Part shown: positions 23,501 through 39,200 of the stretch, one piece after another
Layout: each line of letters begins with the position of its first letter
How positions within the stretch are numbered: the stretch's first letter is position 1
DNA from: Sepioteuthis lessoniana
Taxonomy: Eukaryota; Mollusca; Cephalopoda; Myopsida; Loliginidae
DNA length: 64,000 nucleotides
Assembly: GCA_963585895.1 (NCBI GenBank)
Contig: OY757921.1
Coordinates: 79,556,316 to 79,620,315, forward strand
Direction of reading: 5' to 3'
Position numbers and translations under genes: made by a program
Notes under the pieces: generated by a model
Told to the model about the DNA's origin: nothing
Database searches by the model: none
The model's input: the letters and a program-made list of their open reading frames with translations, nothing else

Positions 23501-26500
23501 AAATCTTGTAGCGAGTGAGAGTGAGTTCTCCATATTTTATGGGTATTACTTTCATGATTAGTTCCACCACAAATACAACACGAATTTTACAAGTACGTAA
23601 AACAAATGGAATATGACAACAACAAACATTAAGAAACAAACAATTTAATATTCATAACAAAACAGGAATAAAAATTAATGAGAAACATAATGTACGAGCG
23701 GCCTTTGTAGAAATACAGTTATGGCCAGTTAAATGAAAATAGGGTTGTTCGCTCATGTGTATGTGTTTACATGTTAGTAAAAGTCTATCAAATAAATGGG
23801 TCCATAGTTGGCCAAAGTAAGGAGGATAAAAATTTTGTCTTTACTTACATACATGGGTATGTGTGTGTGTATATGAATGATGGACCGTAAGTATGGGTCT
23901 TTGCTTTCATTAAATCCGCATGTGTGTTTTCTTTAGATTTTGGCGACATGTCGCATTAATAAAAGAAAGTCGCATGCCTTTTCCTTTGAGTCTTAATGCG
24001 TGGTTTTCTGCTGTCTGTTCATGACCTCCTAGTGCAAAGTCTTTTTGGTAGAATGAACTTTTGGCTGTGGAAGAAATAAATTGAATGACCGAATGACCTG
24101 GTTGATTGAATTCTTCGTTATTTATACTTTAGTATTGGATCAAATAATAGTCTTATTGCGGGTCCTAAAATTCAAGCGCGTAGACATTTCTTGACCAATC
24201 AGATTCGTATATTTACTTATTTGTTTTCTGTTAATTAGTTTCTGATCCAGATTTTCTAGAATGTTCTTATTCTATGTTTTTAACTGATTGGTTGAAAAAT
24301 ATAAAAATGTAACTTCAATGCTAATGCGATTTTGATCCGAAATTTCTAGAATGTTCTTATGTATGTTTTTGGGGTTGATTATTTTAAGGCTAAAAAAAAA
24401 TGTGTATTCTATAATCTTCTCGTCGAGGACTCCAAAGGATTTTTCACTGTTTCAATCTGTTTCATGAGAAAATGTTAAGGATTTTAACAAAAGTCTAATT
24501 AAATTCAACTATGTTAAAATTTTCCAAATTTCTTAGATGAAGCATTATTTCTTTCTTTTCATCTTATTTATTCTTTCATCTTGTTTTTGTTGCTTATTAT
24601 GTTAGAATTCTCAAACAAGATGACATAGCTGATGGGATACCAATGCAGCAGTTACCATCTGTCAGTTTCTATCATGAGCAAAGATTATGTTAGTTATGTG
24701 TTTTTCTTAGATAGTTGAATTAATCTCACATAGATTCACCAAGCCACTCTGACTAAACTATATTTATTATGAAAAATGCATAAATTTGGGAAAAGGCTGC
24801 AACAAAGGAAGGATTATCACTATCCTAACTTTAATTTAATGAGTTCTATTTACTCACCCAAATCATACTATAATAAACCTTTTACCATAATCTCATATTT
24901 ATTCTGAAAATCTTTTGCACTATTGACATCAAAACAAACCAGTCTCTTCATGAGTGCCTAATCTGAACCCCTATTTACATGACTTATGAGAGATGGGGGA
25001 ATGATTAAAATTATTATTTACAAGGAAAAAGAAATCCTCAATGAAATGCAAATAAATATATACAATTGGTAAAAAATAAAATGATTGTTAGTACTGACTC
25101 CTGCCTCACTGAACAATATAACAGAAAGACTAGTTCACCGGTGGAAAGATTTTAGCATCATTAAAGGGTAAAAATTACTAATCTCATCACCGCCATATTT
25201 GTTCTTGTAAAGTAACTTACTATACCTCTGGTGACATGTTTGGAAATTGTTCCCTGCTTCATTCAGTTGTTATAGACAGTCACCAGCAAGGGCACAAACT
25301 CGTGTGACAACCTCAATCACACTTTGTAAGGAAGACCATCAATCCCAGGGGTCTCGTCTGTCCCAGCTGTCTTCAGTATTTTCCAAATTTCATCTTCTAT
25401 AATGTGTCGTTCACACCCAACTGCTTCAAGCCAAAACAAGTTGAAAAGATAAGCCTTGAACTGAGCAGAGCTTGATCTGGGCTCCCTAGTGAAAAACTTC
25501 AGAAAGTAATAACAAAACTCCTTACAAATGCCTTTATTTGTAGTCTGATGTTGTCCATCGGGCAATGTAACACTAATAATATGTTGCCATGAAGCATCTC
25601 TAAGTTCCTCAGCTCATAGCTCGAGAACCATATTCATTGCTTTGCAAGACTTTTTTTTCTTTTTTTTAACTAGCCCTAACTACTAGAGGGAGTATCCTCG
25701 TGGTGTAATGGTTAAGATGATGGACTGCGGAATCGTAGTAAGCGAGTTTGGACTCCAGTCGCACTATTACGTTCACTTTCGGCCAAATACTCTAGGGAAA
25801 GGTGTGAACCCCCTTATCCTCCCAGCTATGGGTTAAATAGCATCACTGATGTTCTTTTCGAAGGATGGCTTTGGCATTAAATAACCCACGAAGGTTAATA
25901 TACCATTAAACAAAGAAACCAAACCAAACCTAACTGCTAGAGCCTAGTACTTTTCGTTATATGTAAAAACCAGCTGTGCCTTTACTATGTTAGTTTCTTC
26001 ATTATCTCCCACCTTATCTATTCTAGTTTCTAACATTTTTTGTGCCACTCGTGTATCTAGCTTGAGTCTTCTACTATAATCAGCAGCAAAAGATCTAATT
26101 CTATCCTTAAGATTGGTTCATCAACTATTCCCAAATATAGCACCCATCAGTTCTTGCTTTAGTGACACAATCACTTATACATTTATATTCTACATTTTTA
26201 TTCCATCTGCTGCTGGAGTCCATATCACTTGAAAAGACCTCCTGAAATCATGACCTTGTTTCAGCCTCTAAATATCCCACGGTAATATGACTGAGACAAA
26301 AATGGGAAGGGTTGAAATTACTGTACAAACTAAACAATATAAATAACGAAGTTAATATATTTGTAACTCGTGTGGACTTTGTTTCTTTTGATTGATGTGA
26401 CCACCAGCTGTCATTCTGTTCAGCATTTCAGTGACCTCATCCCGTGACTTTCTTTTTACTTTCTGAGATTAGAAATGCAATGTGAGCAGAGAGGGAGAGT

Positions 26501-29500
26501 GGTCATAAGGGGCACAGACATTGTCAACCCAAGTGGAACTGAGCCTAATGACACAACATCAGAGAAGCACTGTAGATGCATTAAAGGAGTTAGGGAAAGG
26601 TTGGATGATGACAACCGTGGCCCTAAGTGTCAAGGATCATTGGTTGGGATGGGGGTTATAATATGATTGTTTTAAAAAAGAATAATTTCAGCCTTAAATA
26701 CACCCAACAAGGGTTAATATACTATAAAACCAACAACAATTTCTATACAATTATATGGTTTCAAGTATTCCCATAGATAATAATCATTTTTATGTACACA
26801 GTTATATAGTTTGAAGTATTCCTGTCTATGTCTAATCATTATAAGATAGTAAAATTTAACCCTGGGGTCTCAAACTTAAGGACTCAAACATACCATTACA
26901 ACCTGGAGAAGAGGTACTGTGGGCCAAAAGTGTGGTGTATATGGACGTGATTTCCACAATTTATAATGCTAATCTGCAATAGAGCTGACAAGCTGATATT
27001 TATTCTTTCATCAAAATGAATACACATATGATAGTGGGATATGCACATTTGTACAAAATGTAGAGAGAAAAATTTTCCATTGTTCCATTTTTACTTTAGT
27101 TAAATCTCTTTTTTTTCTGTTTTCCCTTTTGATAAATCTGTTTTTTCTATTTTATTTCATGACTAAATTGCAATGAAATTTTATTTCATGACTAAATTAC
27201 AATGAAAATTAAAAGAGAAAAAACAAATGCAAAATTCAAAGTTTTGTTCCATTTAAAGAAATAGCTGATATGATTCATATTCATTTTACACTTCACCCTC
27301 TAATATTTTTTATGATTTTCAATTTGTATATGTTGTCTGTTATCTCAGGTGCACCTTTTCCCTGCCATTATGAGTTGACAAATCTATTTCTTCTTACATT
27401 ATGAAATAAAACAAATCTCATGTTCTGTGATGCATATAAGTTGTCTATCATCTCAAGTACACCCTCCATGCCTTTATGAGTTGTTAAATCTACCCTTTCT
27501 CATATTACGAAACGAAAAAAAAATTTCCTATGTTCTGTTGTGTGCATTAATTTTCTATAATCTCAGTCACAACTATAGATCTTTGAAACAAGTCAATATA
27601 GATTTCACTAACATTCTTATTAATAATGTTTTTTAAATGTATATAAACTTGGATTATTTTCATTCTTCAGCTTTTGATCTTGAAGCAAAAGTAACCCCAA
27701 ATGTTAAAGTACTTTCTACCCTTCTCTGGAGAGAAACATAATCGGGGTGAGGGATTAATTGTGACACAATGGCTGGATGTATAGTGGGTTAATAACCAGG
27801 ACAGAAAGAAACAAATTTGTTTTACTTTCTTTGTTTGTGTGTTTATTTTACTGAATATCAGATTACTATTGAAGTGCCTACCGCACCAGCAAGCAGCCAA
27901 TGTGAAATCCAACAACCGTAGATGCAGCTCAGCTGATGCCAGGATTCGACCAATCACAGCAGCCATCTTTAACAATTCTTATCAGACCTAAATTACAACA
28001 GTCAGTTTGGTGCATGCTACGGGACAGTCAGTTTGGTGTGTGCCACGAGGGCAGTTCAGTCTGGTGCGTGCCACGAGGGCAGTTCAGTCTGGTGTGTGCC
28101 ACAAGAGCAGTTCAGTCTGGTGTGTGCCACCAGTGACTTTGCTATACACACTGAGAAAGCAGAGGTCAGTCTCACCTAAGTCTGTCAGGTTTACAGTGGA
28201 CTTCCGTTGTCAGTTAGGATTAGCACTAGTGTCACATGCCTGTCTCTAACGTTGAGCAAAATAAAGAATGTGTAAATCTATCCAAGTCATGTCACTTGTT
28301 ACTTTAACTATTCATCTTGTGGACCCAGCCTAAGACTTCAACATTTTCCTACCAACCCCAGCAACACAGCGTGGGAAAATAGCTGCCAGAGAAATTGCTT
28401 GAGGACAACAGGCTTGGGTATCATAGAATTACCAAGTTTAGTCATGAAAATATTAGTCATGAAAAATAATGTGCCATGTGCCATAGAAAAGTAGTTTTTG
28501 GGTTGGAGTGTATTTGAGACTTCTGTTCTATAACATAGGATAAAGATCAGGTACTGAAAACTCTGACTATATAAATAAATGAAGTATGCTCATTAGCTTT
28601 TGTGACGGGGCATAAAATATTTTCTCATAATGAGAGTTTATTTTATGCACGTGTGACGCCAGGGCAGTCTGGCACTTGACCCCTCGCATTTTAAGTCCTA
28701 GTCAAGACTCCTGTTTCAAGCATAAGGTAACTGGCAAATAATGTGGGGGTTAATTTGGGGCTAGACTCAGCCCGACGCAGGCAAGGGGGATTCTAATTTC
28801 ACTTTACATCCACCACCAAGCCATTCATTTTCCTACCCCCTCGGATAATGGAAAACATGGACCTCTAGGTTAAGATAAAATATTATTCACTGTAGTCAGA
28901 AATTTCAATTTCCCCGGATAATGTTTTTAAGGCGAATAAGATATTTAGCGAGAATAAATTAAAGCAAACGAAGCCGAAAAAGATAAATGCAAAAGAAGGC
29001 AAAAAAAAAGATAAACAACATAATGAATATATTTCAACATAAGGGAACATTTAAGCTATAACAAAATTTTAATAGGTGAGGACCAAACAAATATTTAAGG
29101 TGCCGGCTATATTACACCAGCAGACAGTCTTAAACACAAATGTCTCTCTTTCTTTTTTTTTCTTTTCTTTCTTTCTTTCTTCTTTTTCTTTTCTTTTCTT
29201 TATACTTTTCTTTCTTTAACTTGAGAGAGTGCATATAATTTCAATATCTAGGAAGAGTAGAAAGAAAAACAGTTTTAAGTTGTACTTAGCTTTTTTTTCT
29301 TTTTTTTTTTCAACATAAGGGTTTACTTTGCAGATTCCTTTCTTTTACGGGCAAATGGCATTCTGTAGAACCTGGCTGAAGGCACGGTTATCTTCTGTCC
29401 AATGATTCTGTTCCACTCTTTCCCCAGAGTTTTTGGCTAATAAATCAGTACGTCTTTTCACGCTTGCTGTTGTCCTAAAACTAAATCTCCTTCCAAATTT

Positions 29501-32500
29501 CCTCTGACCAAAAAGAGGCCCTATTTTGGCGCGAAGGGCTCTGGCCAATCATTTGGCCTCTTTTCTCCTCCCCTCAGGGGCATACTACGTCACACTTTCT
29601 AGCTTAATTGGTAAATTTCTGTCTTGATCATTCAGGCTCCCAAGGATAAGAAATGAGGGTTTAAGTCTCATGGGAAGCGTTTTTTTAATTTCTAATCTGT
29701 GATGTTTACTTAACAGTCATAGAATGTAAAGATGATAGAAAATAAAAAATACAAGAACTAACTCAAAAGTAATTATGTTATATTAGTTTTAATTTAAAAA
29801 AAAAACAGTTTCCATTGCAGTAGTGACTTAAATGTAATTTTTTGTTTGATATTTAATTCCAAATTTAAAAAAAAAAACTTGGCTTTTTTTTTTCATGGGG
29901 ACTGATAAAAATGAAAGAAATGAAGATTCTAAGCTGATAACTGATATCAGAATTATAGACTAAGATTAAGAAATTTACCAGATCTGTTCTTTTAAAAAAC
30001 TAAAAAGGAATTTTTTAATAATAGTTTTAATAGTTATTACATTTGCACATAGATTCCATACAGTAAAAGTAACAAAAATTATGGAAGAGAGGTGATATAA
30101 TTTTTTAAAGATTTATATAAAATATCCTGCTTCAATTATTACTAAATATTTAAAAACAAAATTCTAATATTTTGCTTCAAATATCACTGAATATTAAAAA
30201 AAAAAATAATATCCTGCTTCAATTATCACTGAATATTTAAAAACAAAATGTCAATATTTTGTTTCAATTATCACTGAATCTTTTTTGATATCCAACTTCA
30301 ATTATTACTGAATATTCAAAAACAAAATATTGATATTCTGCTTCAATTATCGCTGAATATTTTTTAACTTAAATTTTGAAAAATTGTAGAAAATTAACTG
30401 TAAATCAAATGATCTTTTATGTAGTGTTCAAAGTGACTTTTTTTTTTTTAACAGAAAGATAGCCAAATGTGTCACAGGACTAATTTAAAAAGAGCATTAA
30501 TAATTGACTTTTTTTGAATTGATTTCTCAGTTTCTGCAAATAGCTTGAAAACTGAACATTTCATTCTCATTATATTTTTTTTTTGTTTTATTGCAGCCTC
30601 AACCAAATGACCATACCAAAATTCTTCAGACATGGCACTATGATAAGATTGTTCGAGAAAAACCATGTGAGTCCAATATTATCAATTATATACAATATTA
30701 TCATATACATTAATTTTCAATAATAAATGCATTTTTGATAAGTAGTCTAGGTTAAAAGTGCAGTAACCCAAAGTCCTAAATCTCAAAACTTCAAACAATA
30801 AGTAAATATTTGTTGTATCTTTTGTGTTTTCAAGTTTCTCTCTTTCTCTTTATTTTTGCAGGGACAAGTATGGATCATGAACTTTTGTTGGATGCTATAC
30901 ATGAAAATGCATGGGAAATAACACTGAGACCTTTTCTACAAAGGTATGTATGAGATCTTGTGGTGTAATGATTTTTGTCATAGGAAATGGGCACTGTGAT
31001 CTGAGTTCAAATCCTGGATGAGGCTGTTAGCATTTCACATAATACTAATATCCTTGGGAAAGCTATGAATCCAACTATTCTCCCTCCAGCTATGGGTAAA
31101 TAGTAGGGAAGACTATGCTCTTTAACCATGATATGGTAACCTGTCTAAGAGAAGGAAAACTCTTAATTTAAACCTGTTAAAATTCTACTCAAAATTGACC
31201 TTGTGTCACATCCTGCTTGTGCATAGGGATTGGGTAAATACAAGATACATTAAATAAGTTTCCAGACTTTTTTCATATGGGCACTTTTATTGATAGTACA
31301 CACACGAAACTCTAGTCTCCTTCGAAGTAATCTCCTCCAGCTGCAATGCACTTGTTGGACCATTCCAACAACTTCTGGAAGGCACCATGGAAGTCATCTT
31401 GTGTGAGCGTGTCAATGACCTTCGTCACATCCTCTTTCATCTCCTCAATTGTCTCATAACGACAACCTCTAAGTTTTTCCTTGAGCTTAGGGAATAACCA
31501 AAAGTCACAGGGAGCAAGCTCTGGACTATAGGGAGGGTGAGGAACTATGTTAATGCCCATCTTGGTCAAATAGTCTGTGACAAGGGTGGAGTTGTAGACT
31601 GGTGCATTGTCCTGGTGGAAATGCCACTGACCCGATTTGAAGAGTGCTGGCCTCTTCCGATAGAATCTCTTCCTGAACTCCCTTAAAGCCTCAACATAGT
31701 ATTCCTTGTTGACTGTCCAGTGGGAGCCCAGTGCATGTAGATCATGTCAGTGCTGTCAAAAAAAGGGATCATCAAAAGTTTGTGGGTGGATTTGCTCTGT
31801 CTGGCCTTCTTGGGTCTGGGAGTGCCAGCATGCTTCAACTGGGAACTCTGTCTCTTGGTCTCTGGATCATAGCAGTAGATCCAGCTTTCATCGCAGGTCA
31901 TCAGAGCATCAAGAACTGCCGGATCTGAATTGATTAGCTCGACCATCTCCTTGCTGTCATGACAACGTCTTTCTTTCTGATCTTCTCTGAGCACCCTTGG
32001 GACAAACTTTGCGCAAATCTTCCGCATGTTCAGTTCCTTGCAAATAATTGTGTGTACAGTTGCCACACTGACATCAAACTGTGCACTTATTGTCTCTATA
32101 GACACATGACTGTCCTTATCCATGAAATTCTTTATTTGGCCAATCAACTCTGGTGTTCTGACTTCCTTACTCCTCCCACACCTTTCATCATCCCTCACAG
32201 ACTCCCTGCCTTCCTTGAATCTCTTATGTCACTCAAAAACTGATGCTTGATTCATGCAGGATGGTCGAAAAGCAGTCTGAAGCATTCCATACGTTTCTGT
32301 GGGATTTTTTCCAAGTTTAAAACAGAATTTTATTGCATATCGTTCTTCTAAAGTGTCCTCACGTCCAAATAGCCAAAGAACAATTAAAATATATTTCATT
32401 TGCACAAATCTGCAGTTGTCATTTTATTTATTTATTTATTTTTTTCAGGTTTGAACTTTATTCAGTGAAAATGGCAACAACTACTGATACAGATGAGCTG

Positions 32501-35500
32501 ACAGAATACGAACAAAAAATTGAAGACATCAAATTAGAAATGGAAATTGCTCAGTGAGTTCTTTGTTTCTCTCTTATTCTCTCTTTCTCCCTCTCAGACA
32601 ACAAATTACTTACATGTCTCCATTGTGTCTGTAAAATTTGTTAGTTCAAACATTAAAGATAATCTGGAAGAAATAAAAAAAAAACCAAGGTGACAAGAAA
32701 CTCAATAAGTAATAAAGTGAAGAAATTAGTAAAATTACATATTCAAATCATTCAGTTACTCAAGATAGGAGCTACACAAGAATGATATGTGCTGTTTTTT
32801 AACAAATCATGGATGCAGCACCCTACAAAACGGTAGCTGTATAGCCTCTTACCCCGCATCTCAAAAACCATCCAAAAAAGTCCAGCAAGACATGCTGGGC
32901 ACTGCTGGAGCTGCAAGGATGATCTCATAAACGACATTCTCTCATGGATTCCTATATATGGATACACCAGTGTTGGCTGACCAGCAAGAATTTTACTGTA
33001 TATATTAAAATCAGTTCTCCATGTTTTTGCATATAGCTGCTATTTATACAAATTGACAAAAACAAAATAATTCAAATTTGTTTCTAAAATATCCTACTAT
33101 TTTATGTTATTTTTCTAATCAAAATGATAGTATAGCAGCCTCCAAAGTTAAAAGTATTATTTAAACATTTATCTAAATATACTATGCACATAAAAATTCT
33201 ATAAAAATTTTAGTATTTTTACTTGCCAAAACTTTTTAATCAATATCATACTATGCATCTTGATAAGTCTCCATCTTTATCATTTTTTAATTATTTCATT
33301 ATTAGTCACAAAATTAATTTTAAAAATTTTCTTCAATAGACAAAAAGATATTAATGAAATTATCCAGGAAATTGATGATGATAGATTTGACTGGTTGAGA
33401 ATTGCCAATTTGACAGTAAGTAAACCCTTTTTTCTTTTTTTAAAACTAATAAACCATTCTTGTGACAGAGCTGTGATAGGGGATATATTGTTGTAAAATT
33501 TGTTATTTCCACATGTCTGTGTGTTAAGAAAGAATTTATGTATATAATATTAGATACCTCTGACCCATAATAGTTGTTATATTTAAGTACCTTAGCCAAC
33601 CCTGGTTGAGGGCGACCCAAAGGCTCCCTCTTCAATAGCTACTACACCAAGATGTAGAGGAGGGTATTACTCCTTTCCTTGGATTGCTCCTCTTACCCTT
33701 GATCTGTATCTCATAATGCTGAGTTTTAAGCAAGGAGGCATCAAGTATCATTTTTTGAGTCTTTGCTATGACTTGACCTGGGATTGAACTCTGGTCTCCC
33801 AGATCATTGGCGAACACTCTATTATACCAGTGGGCTAGTATGTGTGAAATTAACATGAAAATATAAAAACTATAATAAAACAGAGATAGTAACATTTAAT
33901 CGTTATATACTTGGATGAGTCAAAAGTTTTGCAATATTTTATTAGCATGAGACAATTTTAGCAGCTACGGATGCTTTTACTGAGGTTGTGAAGGTGACAA
34001 ATCTAATTGGACTGTGGGATGCCTAGCTCACCTGATAATCTCCATGTGCTACTCACTGGATTAACCCCTACGGTTGCCCAGTCAGCTAGAGCTGTAGAAT
34101 ACACTGACTGAACCTCTTCAGAGGGGTAAGATCCACCCCTCAATGAGTGCCCTAGATATGATGCTAAACAATCTGATGGTTAGGTTCCAATAATGCTGGA
34201 GCTTTAGGGAATGCTTAGCACCCCTTCATTGCCATTGCTCCCAGGTCCACTGTGGCCCGGAGTTGTGGCACCTGATAGGGCGCTATCTATGGGTTAAATA
34301 GAACTAACTGCATACTTATGCTAAACTGAATTGTTTCCATTAGAAATGTTTGGCTAAACTGAATGGCTTGAGATAGAAATGTTTTTGACAATTAAACTGT
34401 ACTTACATTTAAACTGTGTGTTTATGCTAAATTGAATTATTTGAAATGCAACTGCTTTTGATATTGAAACTGTACTTACACTAAACTGAATTGTTTAATA
34501 TAGAACTGTTTTGACATTTAACTGTGTGTAAACAAAACCTGTACTTATACTAAACTGAATTAGCTGAATTAGAACTGTTTGAATAAACTGAATAGCTTGA
34601 AAGAGAAATGTTTTTCACAATTAAACTGTGTACTCATTGAAATAGAACTGATTATTTGTATAAAAATGGATTAGGCATTAAATAACCTGCAAAGGTTGAT
34701 ATGCCATAAAACCCAAACAACCAACTAACCCTCAGGAAATTGACAATTATTCACTTTTTTCATTTTTGTTTTTCAGTTCAAGGGAAAGCGCAGTGAATTT
34801 TCTTGTCACTTGATGTGGAAAAATTGGCTTCATCCAAGACTGAATAAGTGTCCATGGACTGACACAGAAACCAAAAACCTAAAGGAATTGGTCGAGATAC
34901 ATGGACGTCATCAGTGGAAACTCATTGCTGAAAAACTTGAGGTATGGTTATGACTAACATTTATGGATATGTTACTAAAATTCTCATTATGTTTATATAT
35001 ATACTTAAAATTTTCTTAGAGAATAAAGCAATTTCCAATCTAATTAGCAAATGAATCTCTCTTTCTCTCTCTCTCTCTCTGTATCCCAGTTGGCTGGGGC
35101 TGTAGAATACACCAACTGCTTCTTTGCAGAGGGGTAAGACACACACTCCCACCCAACGAGTGTCCTGATATGACAAACAATCTGATGGTGAGTAATGCTG
35201 GAGCTTTGGGGAATGTGGAGTACCCCTTCATTGCCATCACTCCCAGATCCACTCTGCCCCAAAGTGGTAGCACCTGATAGGTTCCTATCTATGAGTCAAA
35301 TAGAACTGTTTGACATTTAAACAGTGCAAACAAATGACATGCTTAATTGAATTGTTAGAAATAGATCTGTTTGATCCTTGAACTGTGTGTATCTAAAAAA
35401 TATGTATACAAATCATATATTTAATATATATGCAAAAACAGGATTTGGCATTAAATAACCAACAGTGACTGCCATAAAACCAAACCAAATTTTATCTATC

Positions 35501-36176
35501 TATCTATAAGATATTGTTGCTAAGTTTGTACTCTATTCTCCTGGATGTGCCACTCTGAAATGAATTACCAACATTTTATTTATATATTGTTAAAAAATTC
35601 TTATATATATATATATATACTTAAAATGCTCAGAATAGAGCATAAAGCAATTAGCAACTAAATGATCTTGCTCTCTCTCTCTATTGTGGCGAGAGAAATC
35701 ACACACACAAGCATGCACGAATATGTTTGACGGATAAAATGTGATCAGGGGGAGATCGAACTCTCATCCTCCCGATTGTGAATCATTTTGATGTCAAGAC
35801 TTCCTACATGCTGGCACACATGTAAATTACCACATTGTGCGATTGACCCAGATGTGGCATTTTGGTACCATTATTTAAGTCCTGCCTGAATGCACAGGGC
35901 GAGAGACGGCGTTTTGAGTCTTGATGATGCACAACAAGAGACGAGCTTGGGTTTAGGACTGCTAAAGAAGATTGTTGTAGGCAAAAAGGAATTCATAGGA
36001 AGAAGCTATGAGAACTGTCATTTTCAGTGTAAAAATTCGGTTGTCCTCCTTCTATTAAGAAGACAATGACACAGCAACAGCACTTGAAATTGATTCCACG
36101 TGTTCAGTTATGAGAGACTCTTTTCTTTCTGTTACTGATAAGGCATATTATCCACACACCCCACTTCTTTCATCTA

Positions 36177-36210
<34 letters not shown>

Positions 36211-39200
36211 CCCTTGACAAAAATTATGAAATTAGCACTCTTAGAAGATATTCACTTTGGTTTTTTAATTTAGAAGTAAATAAACTAATAACTGATAAGA
36301 TACAAAAACATTTTTATTTAATTGCTGAATATTCTGTCTTCATAAAATATACCTTAGACTAGATTAAATTATTTAATTAATGGTATAATATTTTTCCAAG
36401 CCATGCAGAAGAAAATATGGAATAACCCTATATTTATGGAAAAAATTATTATTCTAGTTTTGTTGTCAATGAATTCCATAATTTTTTCTATATTTTTCTT
36501 TGCCTGGCTTGGAAAAAAATGACACTAGGGTTTGGCATATTTTATGTGTGGTAGATTTGTTAGTTTGAATAAAATATATTTTCAAAAATTTTTTTTTAAA
36601 TGATACACTTTTGAGATTTAAAAAGAAAAAATCAAAGAAATTTAGGTTTTTCTTAATTTGCACATTTTTTTTTTTTGGTTCAGAGAACCAGATGTGAAAT
36701 TTATTGTTAGTGCTAATTCATCTTTCTCTAAATTATTTAGTTTCAACGTTCCAGCAAGTTGTGGATTAAATTTCATATATATTAAAAACAAACTGTTTTT
36801 TAGAGAATAGACTGCAGATTTTTAAAAAACAGTTTTGTTCAGAACTTTGCTTTTCAAAATAATTTTGTTTTGAATTCTAAGCAAAGAAAGATTCTTAGAG
36901 ATTAGACATATAACTAATATGTAAATTATATCATCATTTTTTATAGGTAGAATCACACTTATCCCATAACCTATTTTGGTTGTGGGGGTGCTACTATGTA
37001 GATAGGAATAGCTCAGGCAGGAAAGAAAACTCCTTGTATTTATTCAGCAAGTGGGTGAACTCTGACGATACAAAAGGCTGCTAGCAGCTGAAATAAAAAA
37101 TTCAGGAATCATGTAGACACAAGTATCTGCAGATGCAGGGTTTTTTCTCTTGTGGCCATGACCAAAAGAGAGATGATAATTTCCAGTTTTCTCATAATTT
37201 TTGAGGAAAATATCACTTAATGAATGATAGCAATTCACTTTTTTTTCAATATCACAAAACACATATCACAGTTATTGTATGCCACATTTTGACCTTTTTC
37301 CACTTTGCTTCCTAGCCATTAGCAAAGAACTAATGGCAAATTAGGATATCAAATCAAAGAAAGGAAAATTCTAAGAAATTTCCTATTTTTTGTTTTTTCT
37401 GAAAATTTTTTTTTATATCTTTCATTACAACTAAGAGAAGTTTGACAACAATAACCAAGAAAAATAATCAATTTCTCTGTGTGTCTTGGCCATTGAAGCT
37501 TCAGTAAAATTTGTTGCAATGATAAAAAAAAGGTTCATTTTTTCATTGTCGGTTTTATTTTTTTGTGAGGTGGGTGGGTGTCCAATACCATGAGATCCTT
37601 CTGATGTGTTAGAAATCTGATGAAATTTATTAATCTGACTTCTCTGAAAGTTTTGTTTTTTGTTTTTTATTTTAATTTCTGTGTATTTTCCAGACAAATC
37701 GAACCCCCTTCCATTGCCTGCAGCACTATCGACGAAAATTGGATGCTCAAGTAAAAAGGTATGGAATGTGAAAAACAGCTTAAGAAATTAATTATATCAA
37801 TAAACAAAAATGTTAGAAATCCTTTCTTTAGATTGCTGTAATTATTTGTGTATAACAGGCACTCTTAATGTTGCACTATGAAATTCTGGAAAAAAAAAAT
37901 CTTATGTATAATCTGCACTGACTTTTTAGATTTTGTAGCGTAGCATAGATTAGATTTTTTTTTCAAACTTTCATTGTCCAGAGTTAGAGATGTATGTTAT
38001 ACATAAATGATTATGGTATATATGTATTTCTATTTTGTAATATTATCAATTTTTATTTTTAACAGAGAGTGGACAGAGGAAGAGGATAAAATCCTGAAAG
38101 AAGTCATAGAAACATGTCGAATTGGAGACAAGATTCCATGGAATCAAGGTATGAAAGAAATATCTCTGTAGTTAGGGTTTATTGATATAAGAACAGAAAG
38201 CATTGATGTTCCTTTTCTTTTTGGTTATGAATAATTAACCTTGAAAACAACAAATTATAACGTGCTCCTATTGATTTTTGTTTTTTAGTAATGATTTCTC
38301 TGTTCTGGTTGGACCAGTCGGCTGGGGTTGTAGAATACACAGACTGCAATAATGCTGGAGCATTGGGGAATGCAAAGTACCTCTTCATTGCCATTGCTCC
38401 TAGGTCCACTCTGGCCTGGAGTTGTAGCACCTGATACAGTCCTACCTATGGATCAAATAGAACTGTTTGACATTTAAAATGAGTGCAAACAAATGACTTA
38501 TGCTAAATTGAATTGTTAGAAATAGAACTGTTTAATCCTTTAACTGTGTGTATCTGAAAAATGTGTTTACAAATTATATATTTCATATATATGCAAAAAC
38601 AGAATTTAGCCTTAAATAACCAACATGAATCAATAGAACTGTTTGACATTTAAACTGTGTAGAAACAAATTACTTATGCTAAATTGAACTGCTTGAAGTT
38701 GAACAGTTGATCATTTAATAATGTGTAAACAAATGACTGATGTTTAATTGAATTGTTAGTGACACATAGTAATACTTGGAACCATTTAGTTGTGTGTGAA
38801 TGAATGAGTAATGTGGAATAAAATAATTATTGTTAAATAGCAATACTTGTAACTACTTCATTGTGTGTAAACAAATGATTAAAATTGAATAGAATTTTAA
38901 GTGTTTGATAGCAATAATTGAAACCATTAACTGTGTAGAAACAATAGCAATACTAGGGTGTAAACAAATTAGTTCTAACTCATTCAAAAACTAATCTCTT
39001 ATATATCATGTATATATATATTTAACTGATGTTGAATTATTACTGTTACATAGTAATACTTAAAACCATTTAACTGTGTACAAACAAATGATTAATATTA
39101 AATAGGATTGTTCATATTAGATAGCAATACTTGAAACCATTTATGCGTGGAAAAAATGAGCTTAGGCATGTTGAAAAATGTTATCAAGAAAATGTGTTTA

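Noticed and set aside
26475-26666. 63-residue plus-strand frame
   Set aside because: Lies in a retroposon with the shared SINE tail; no conserved product.
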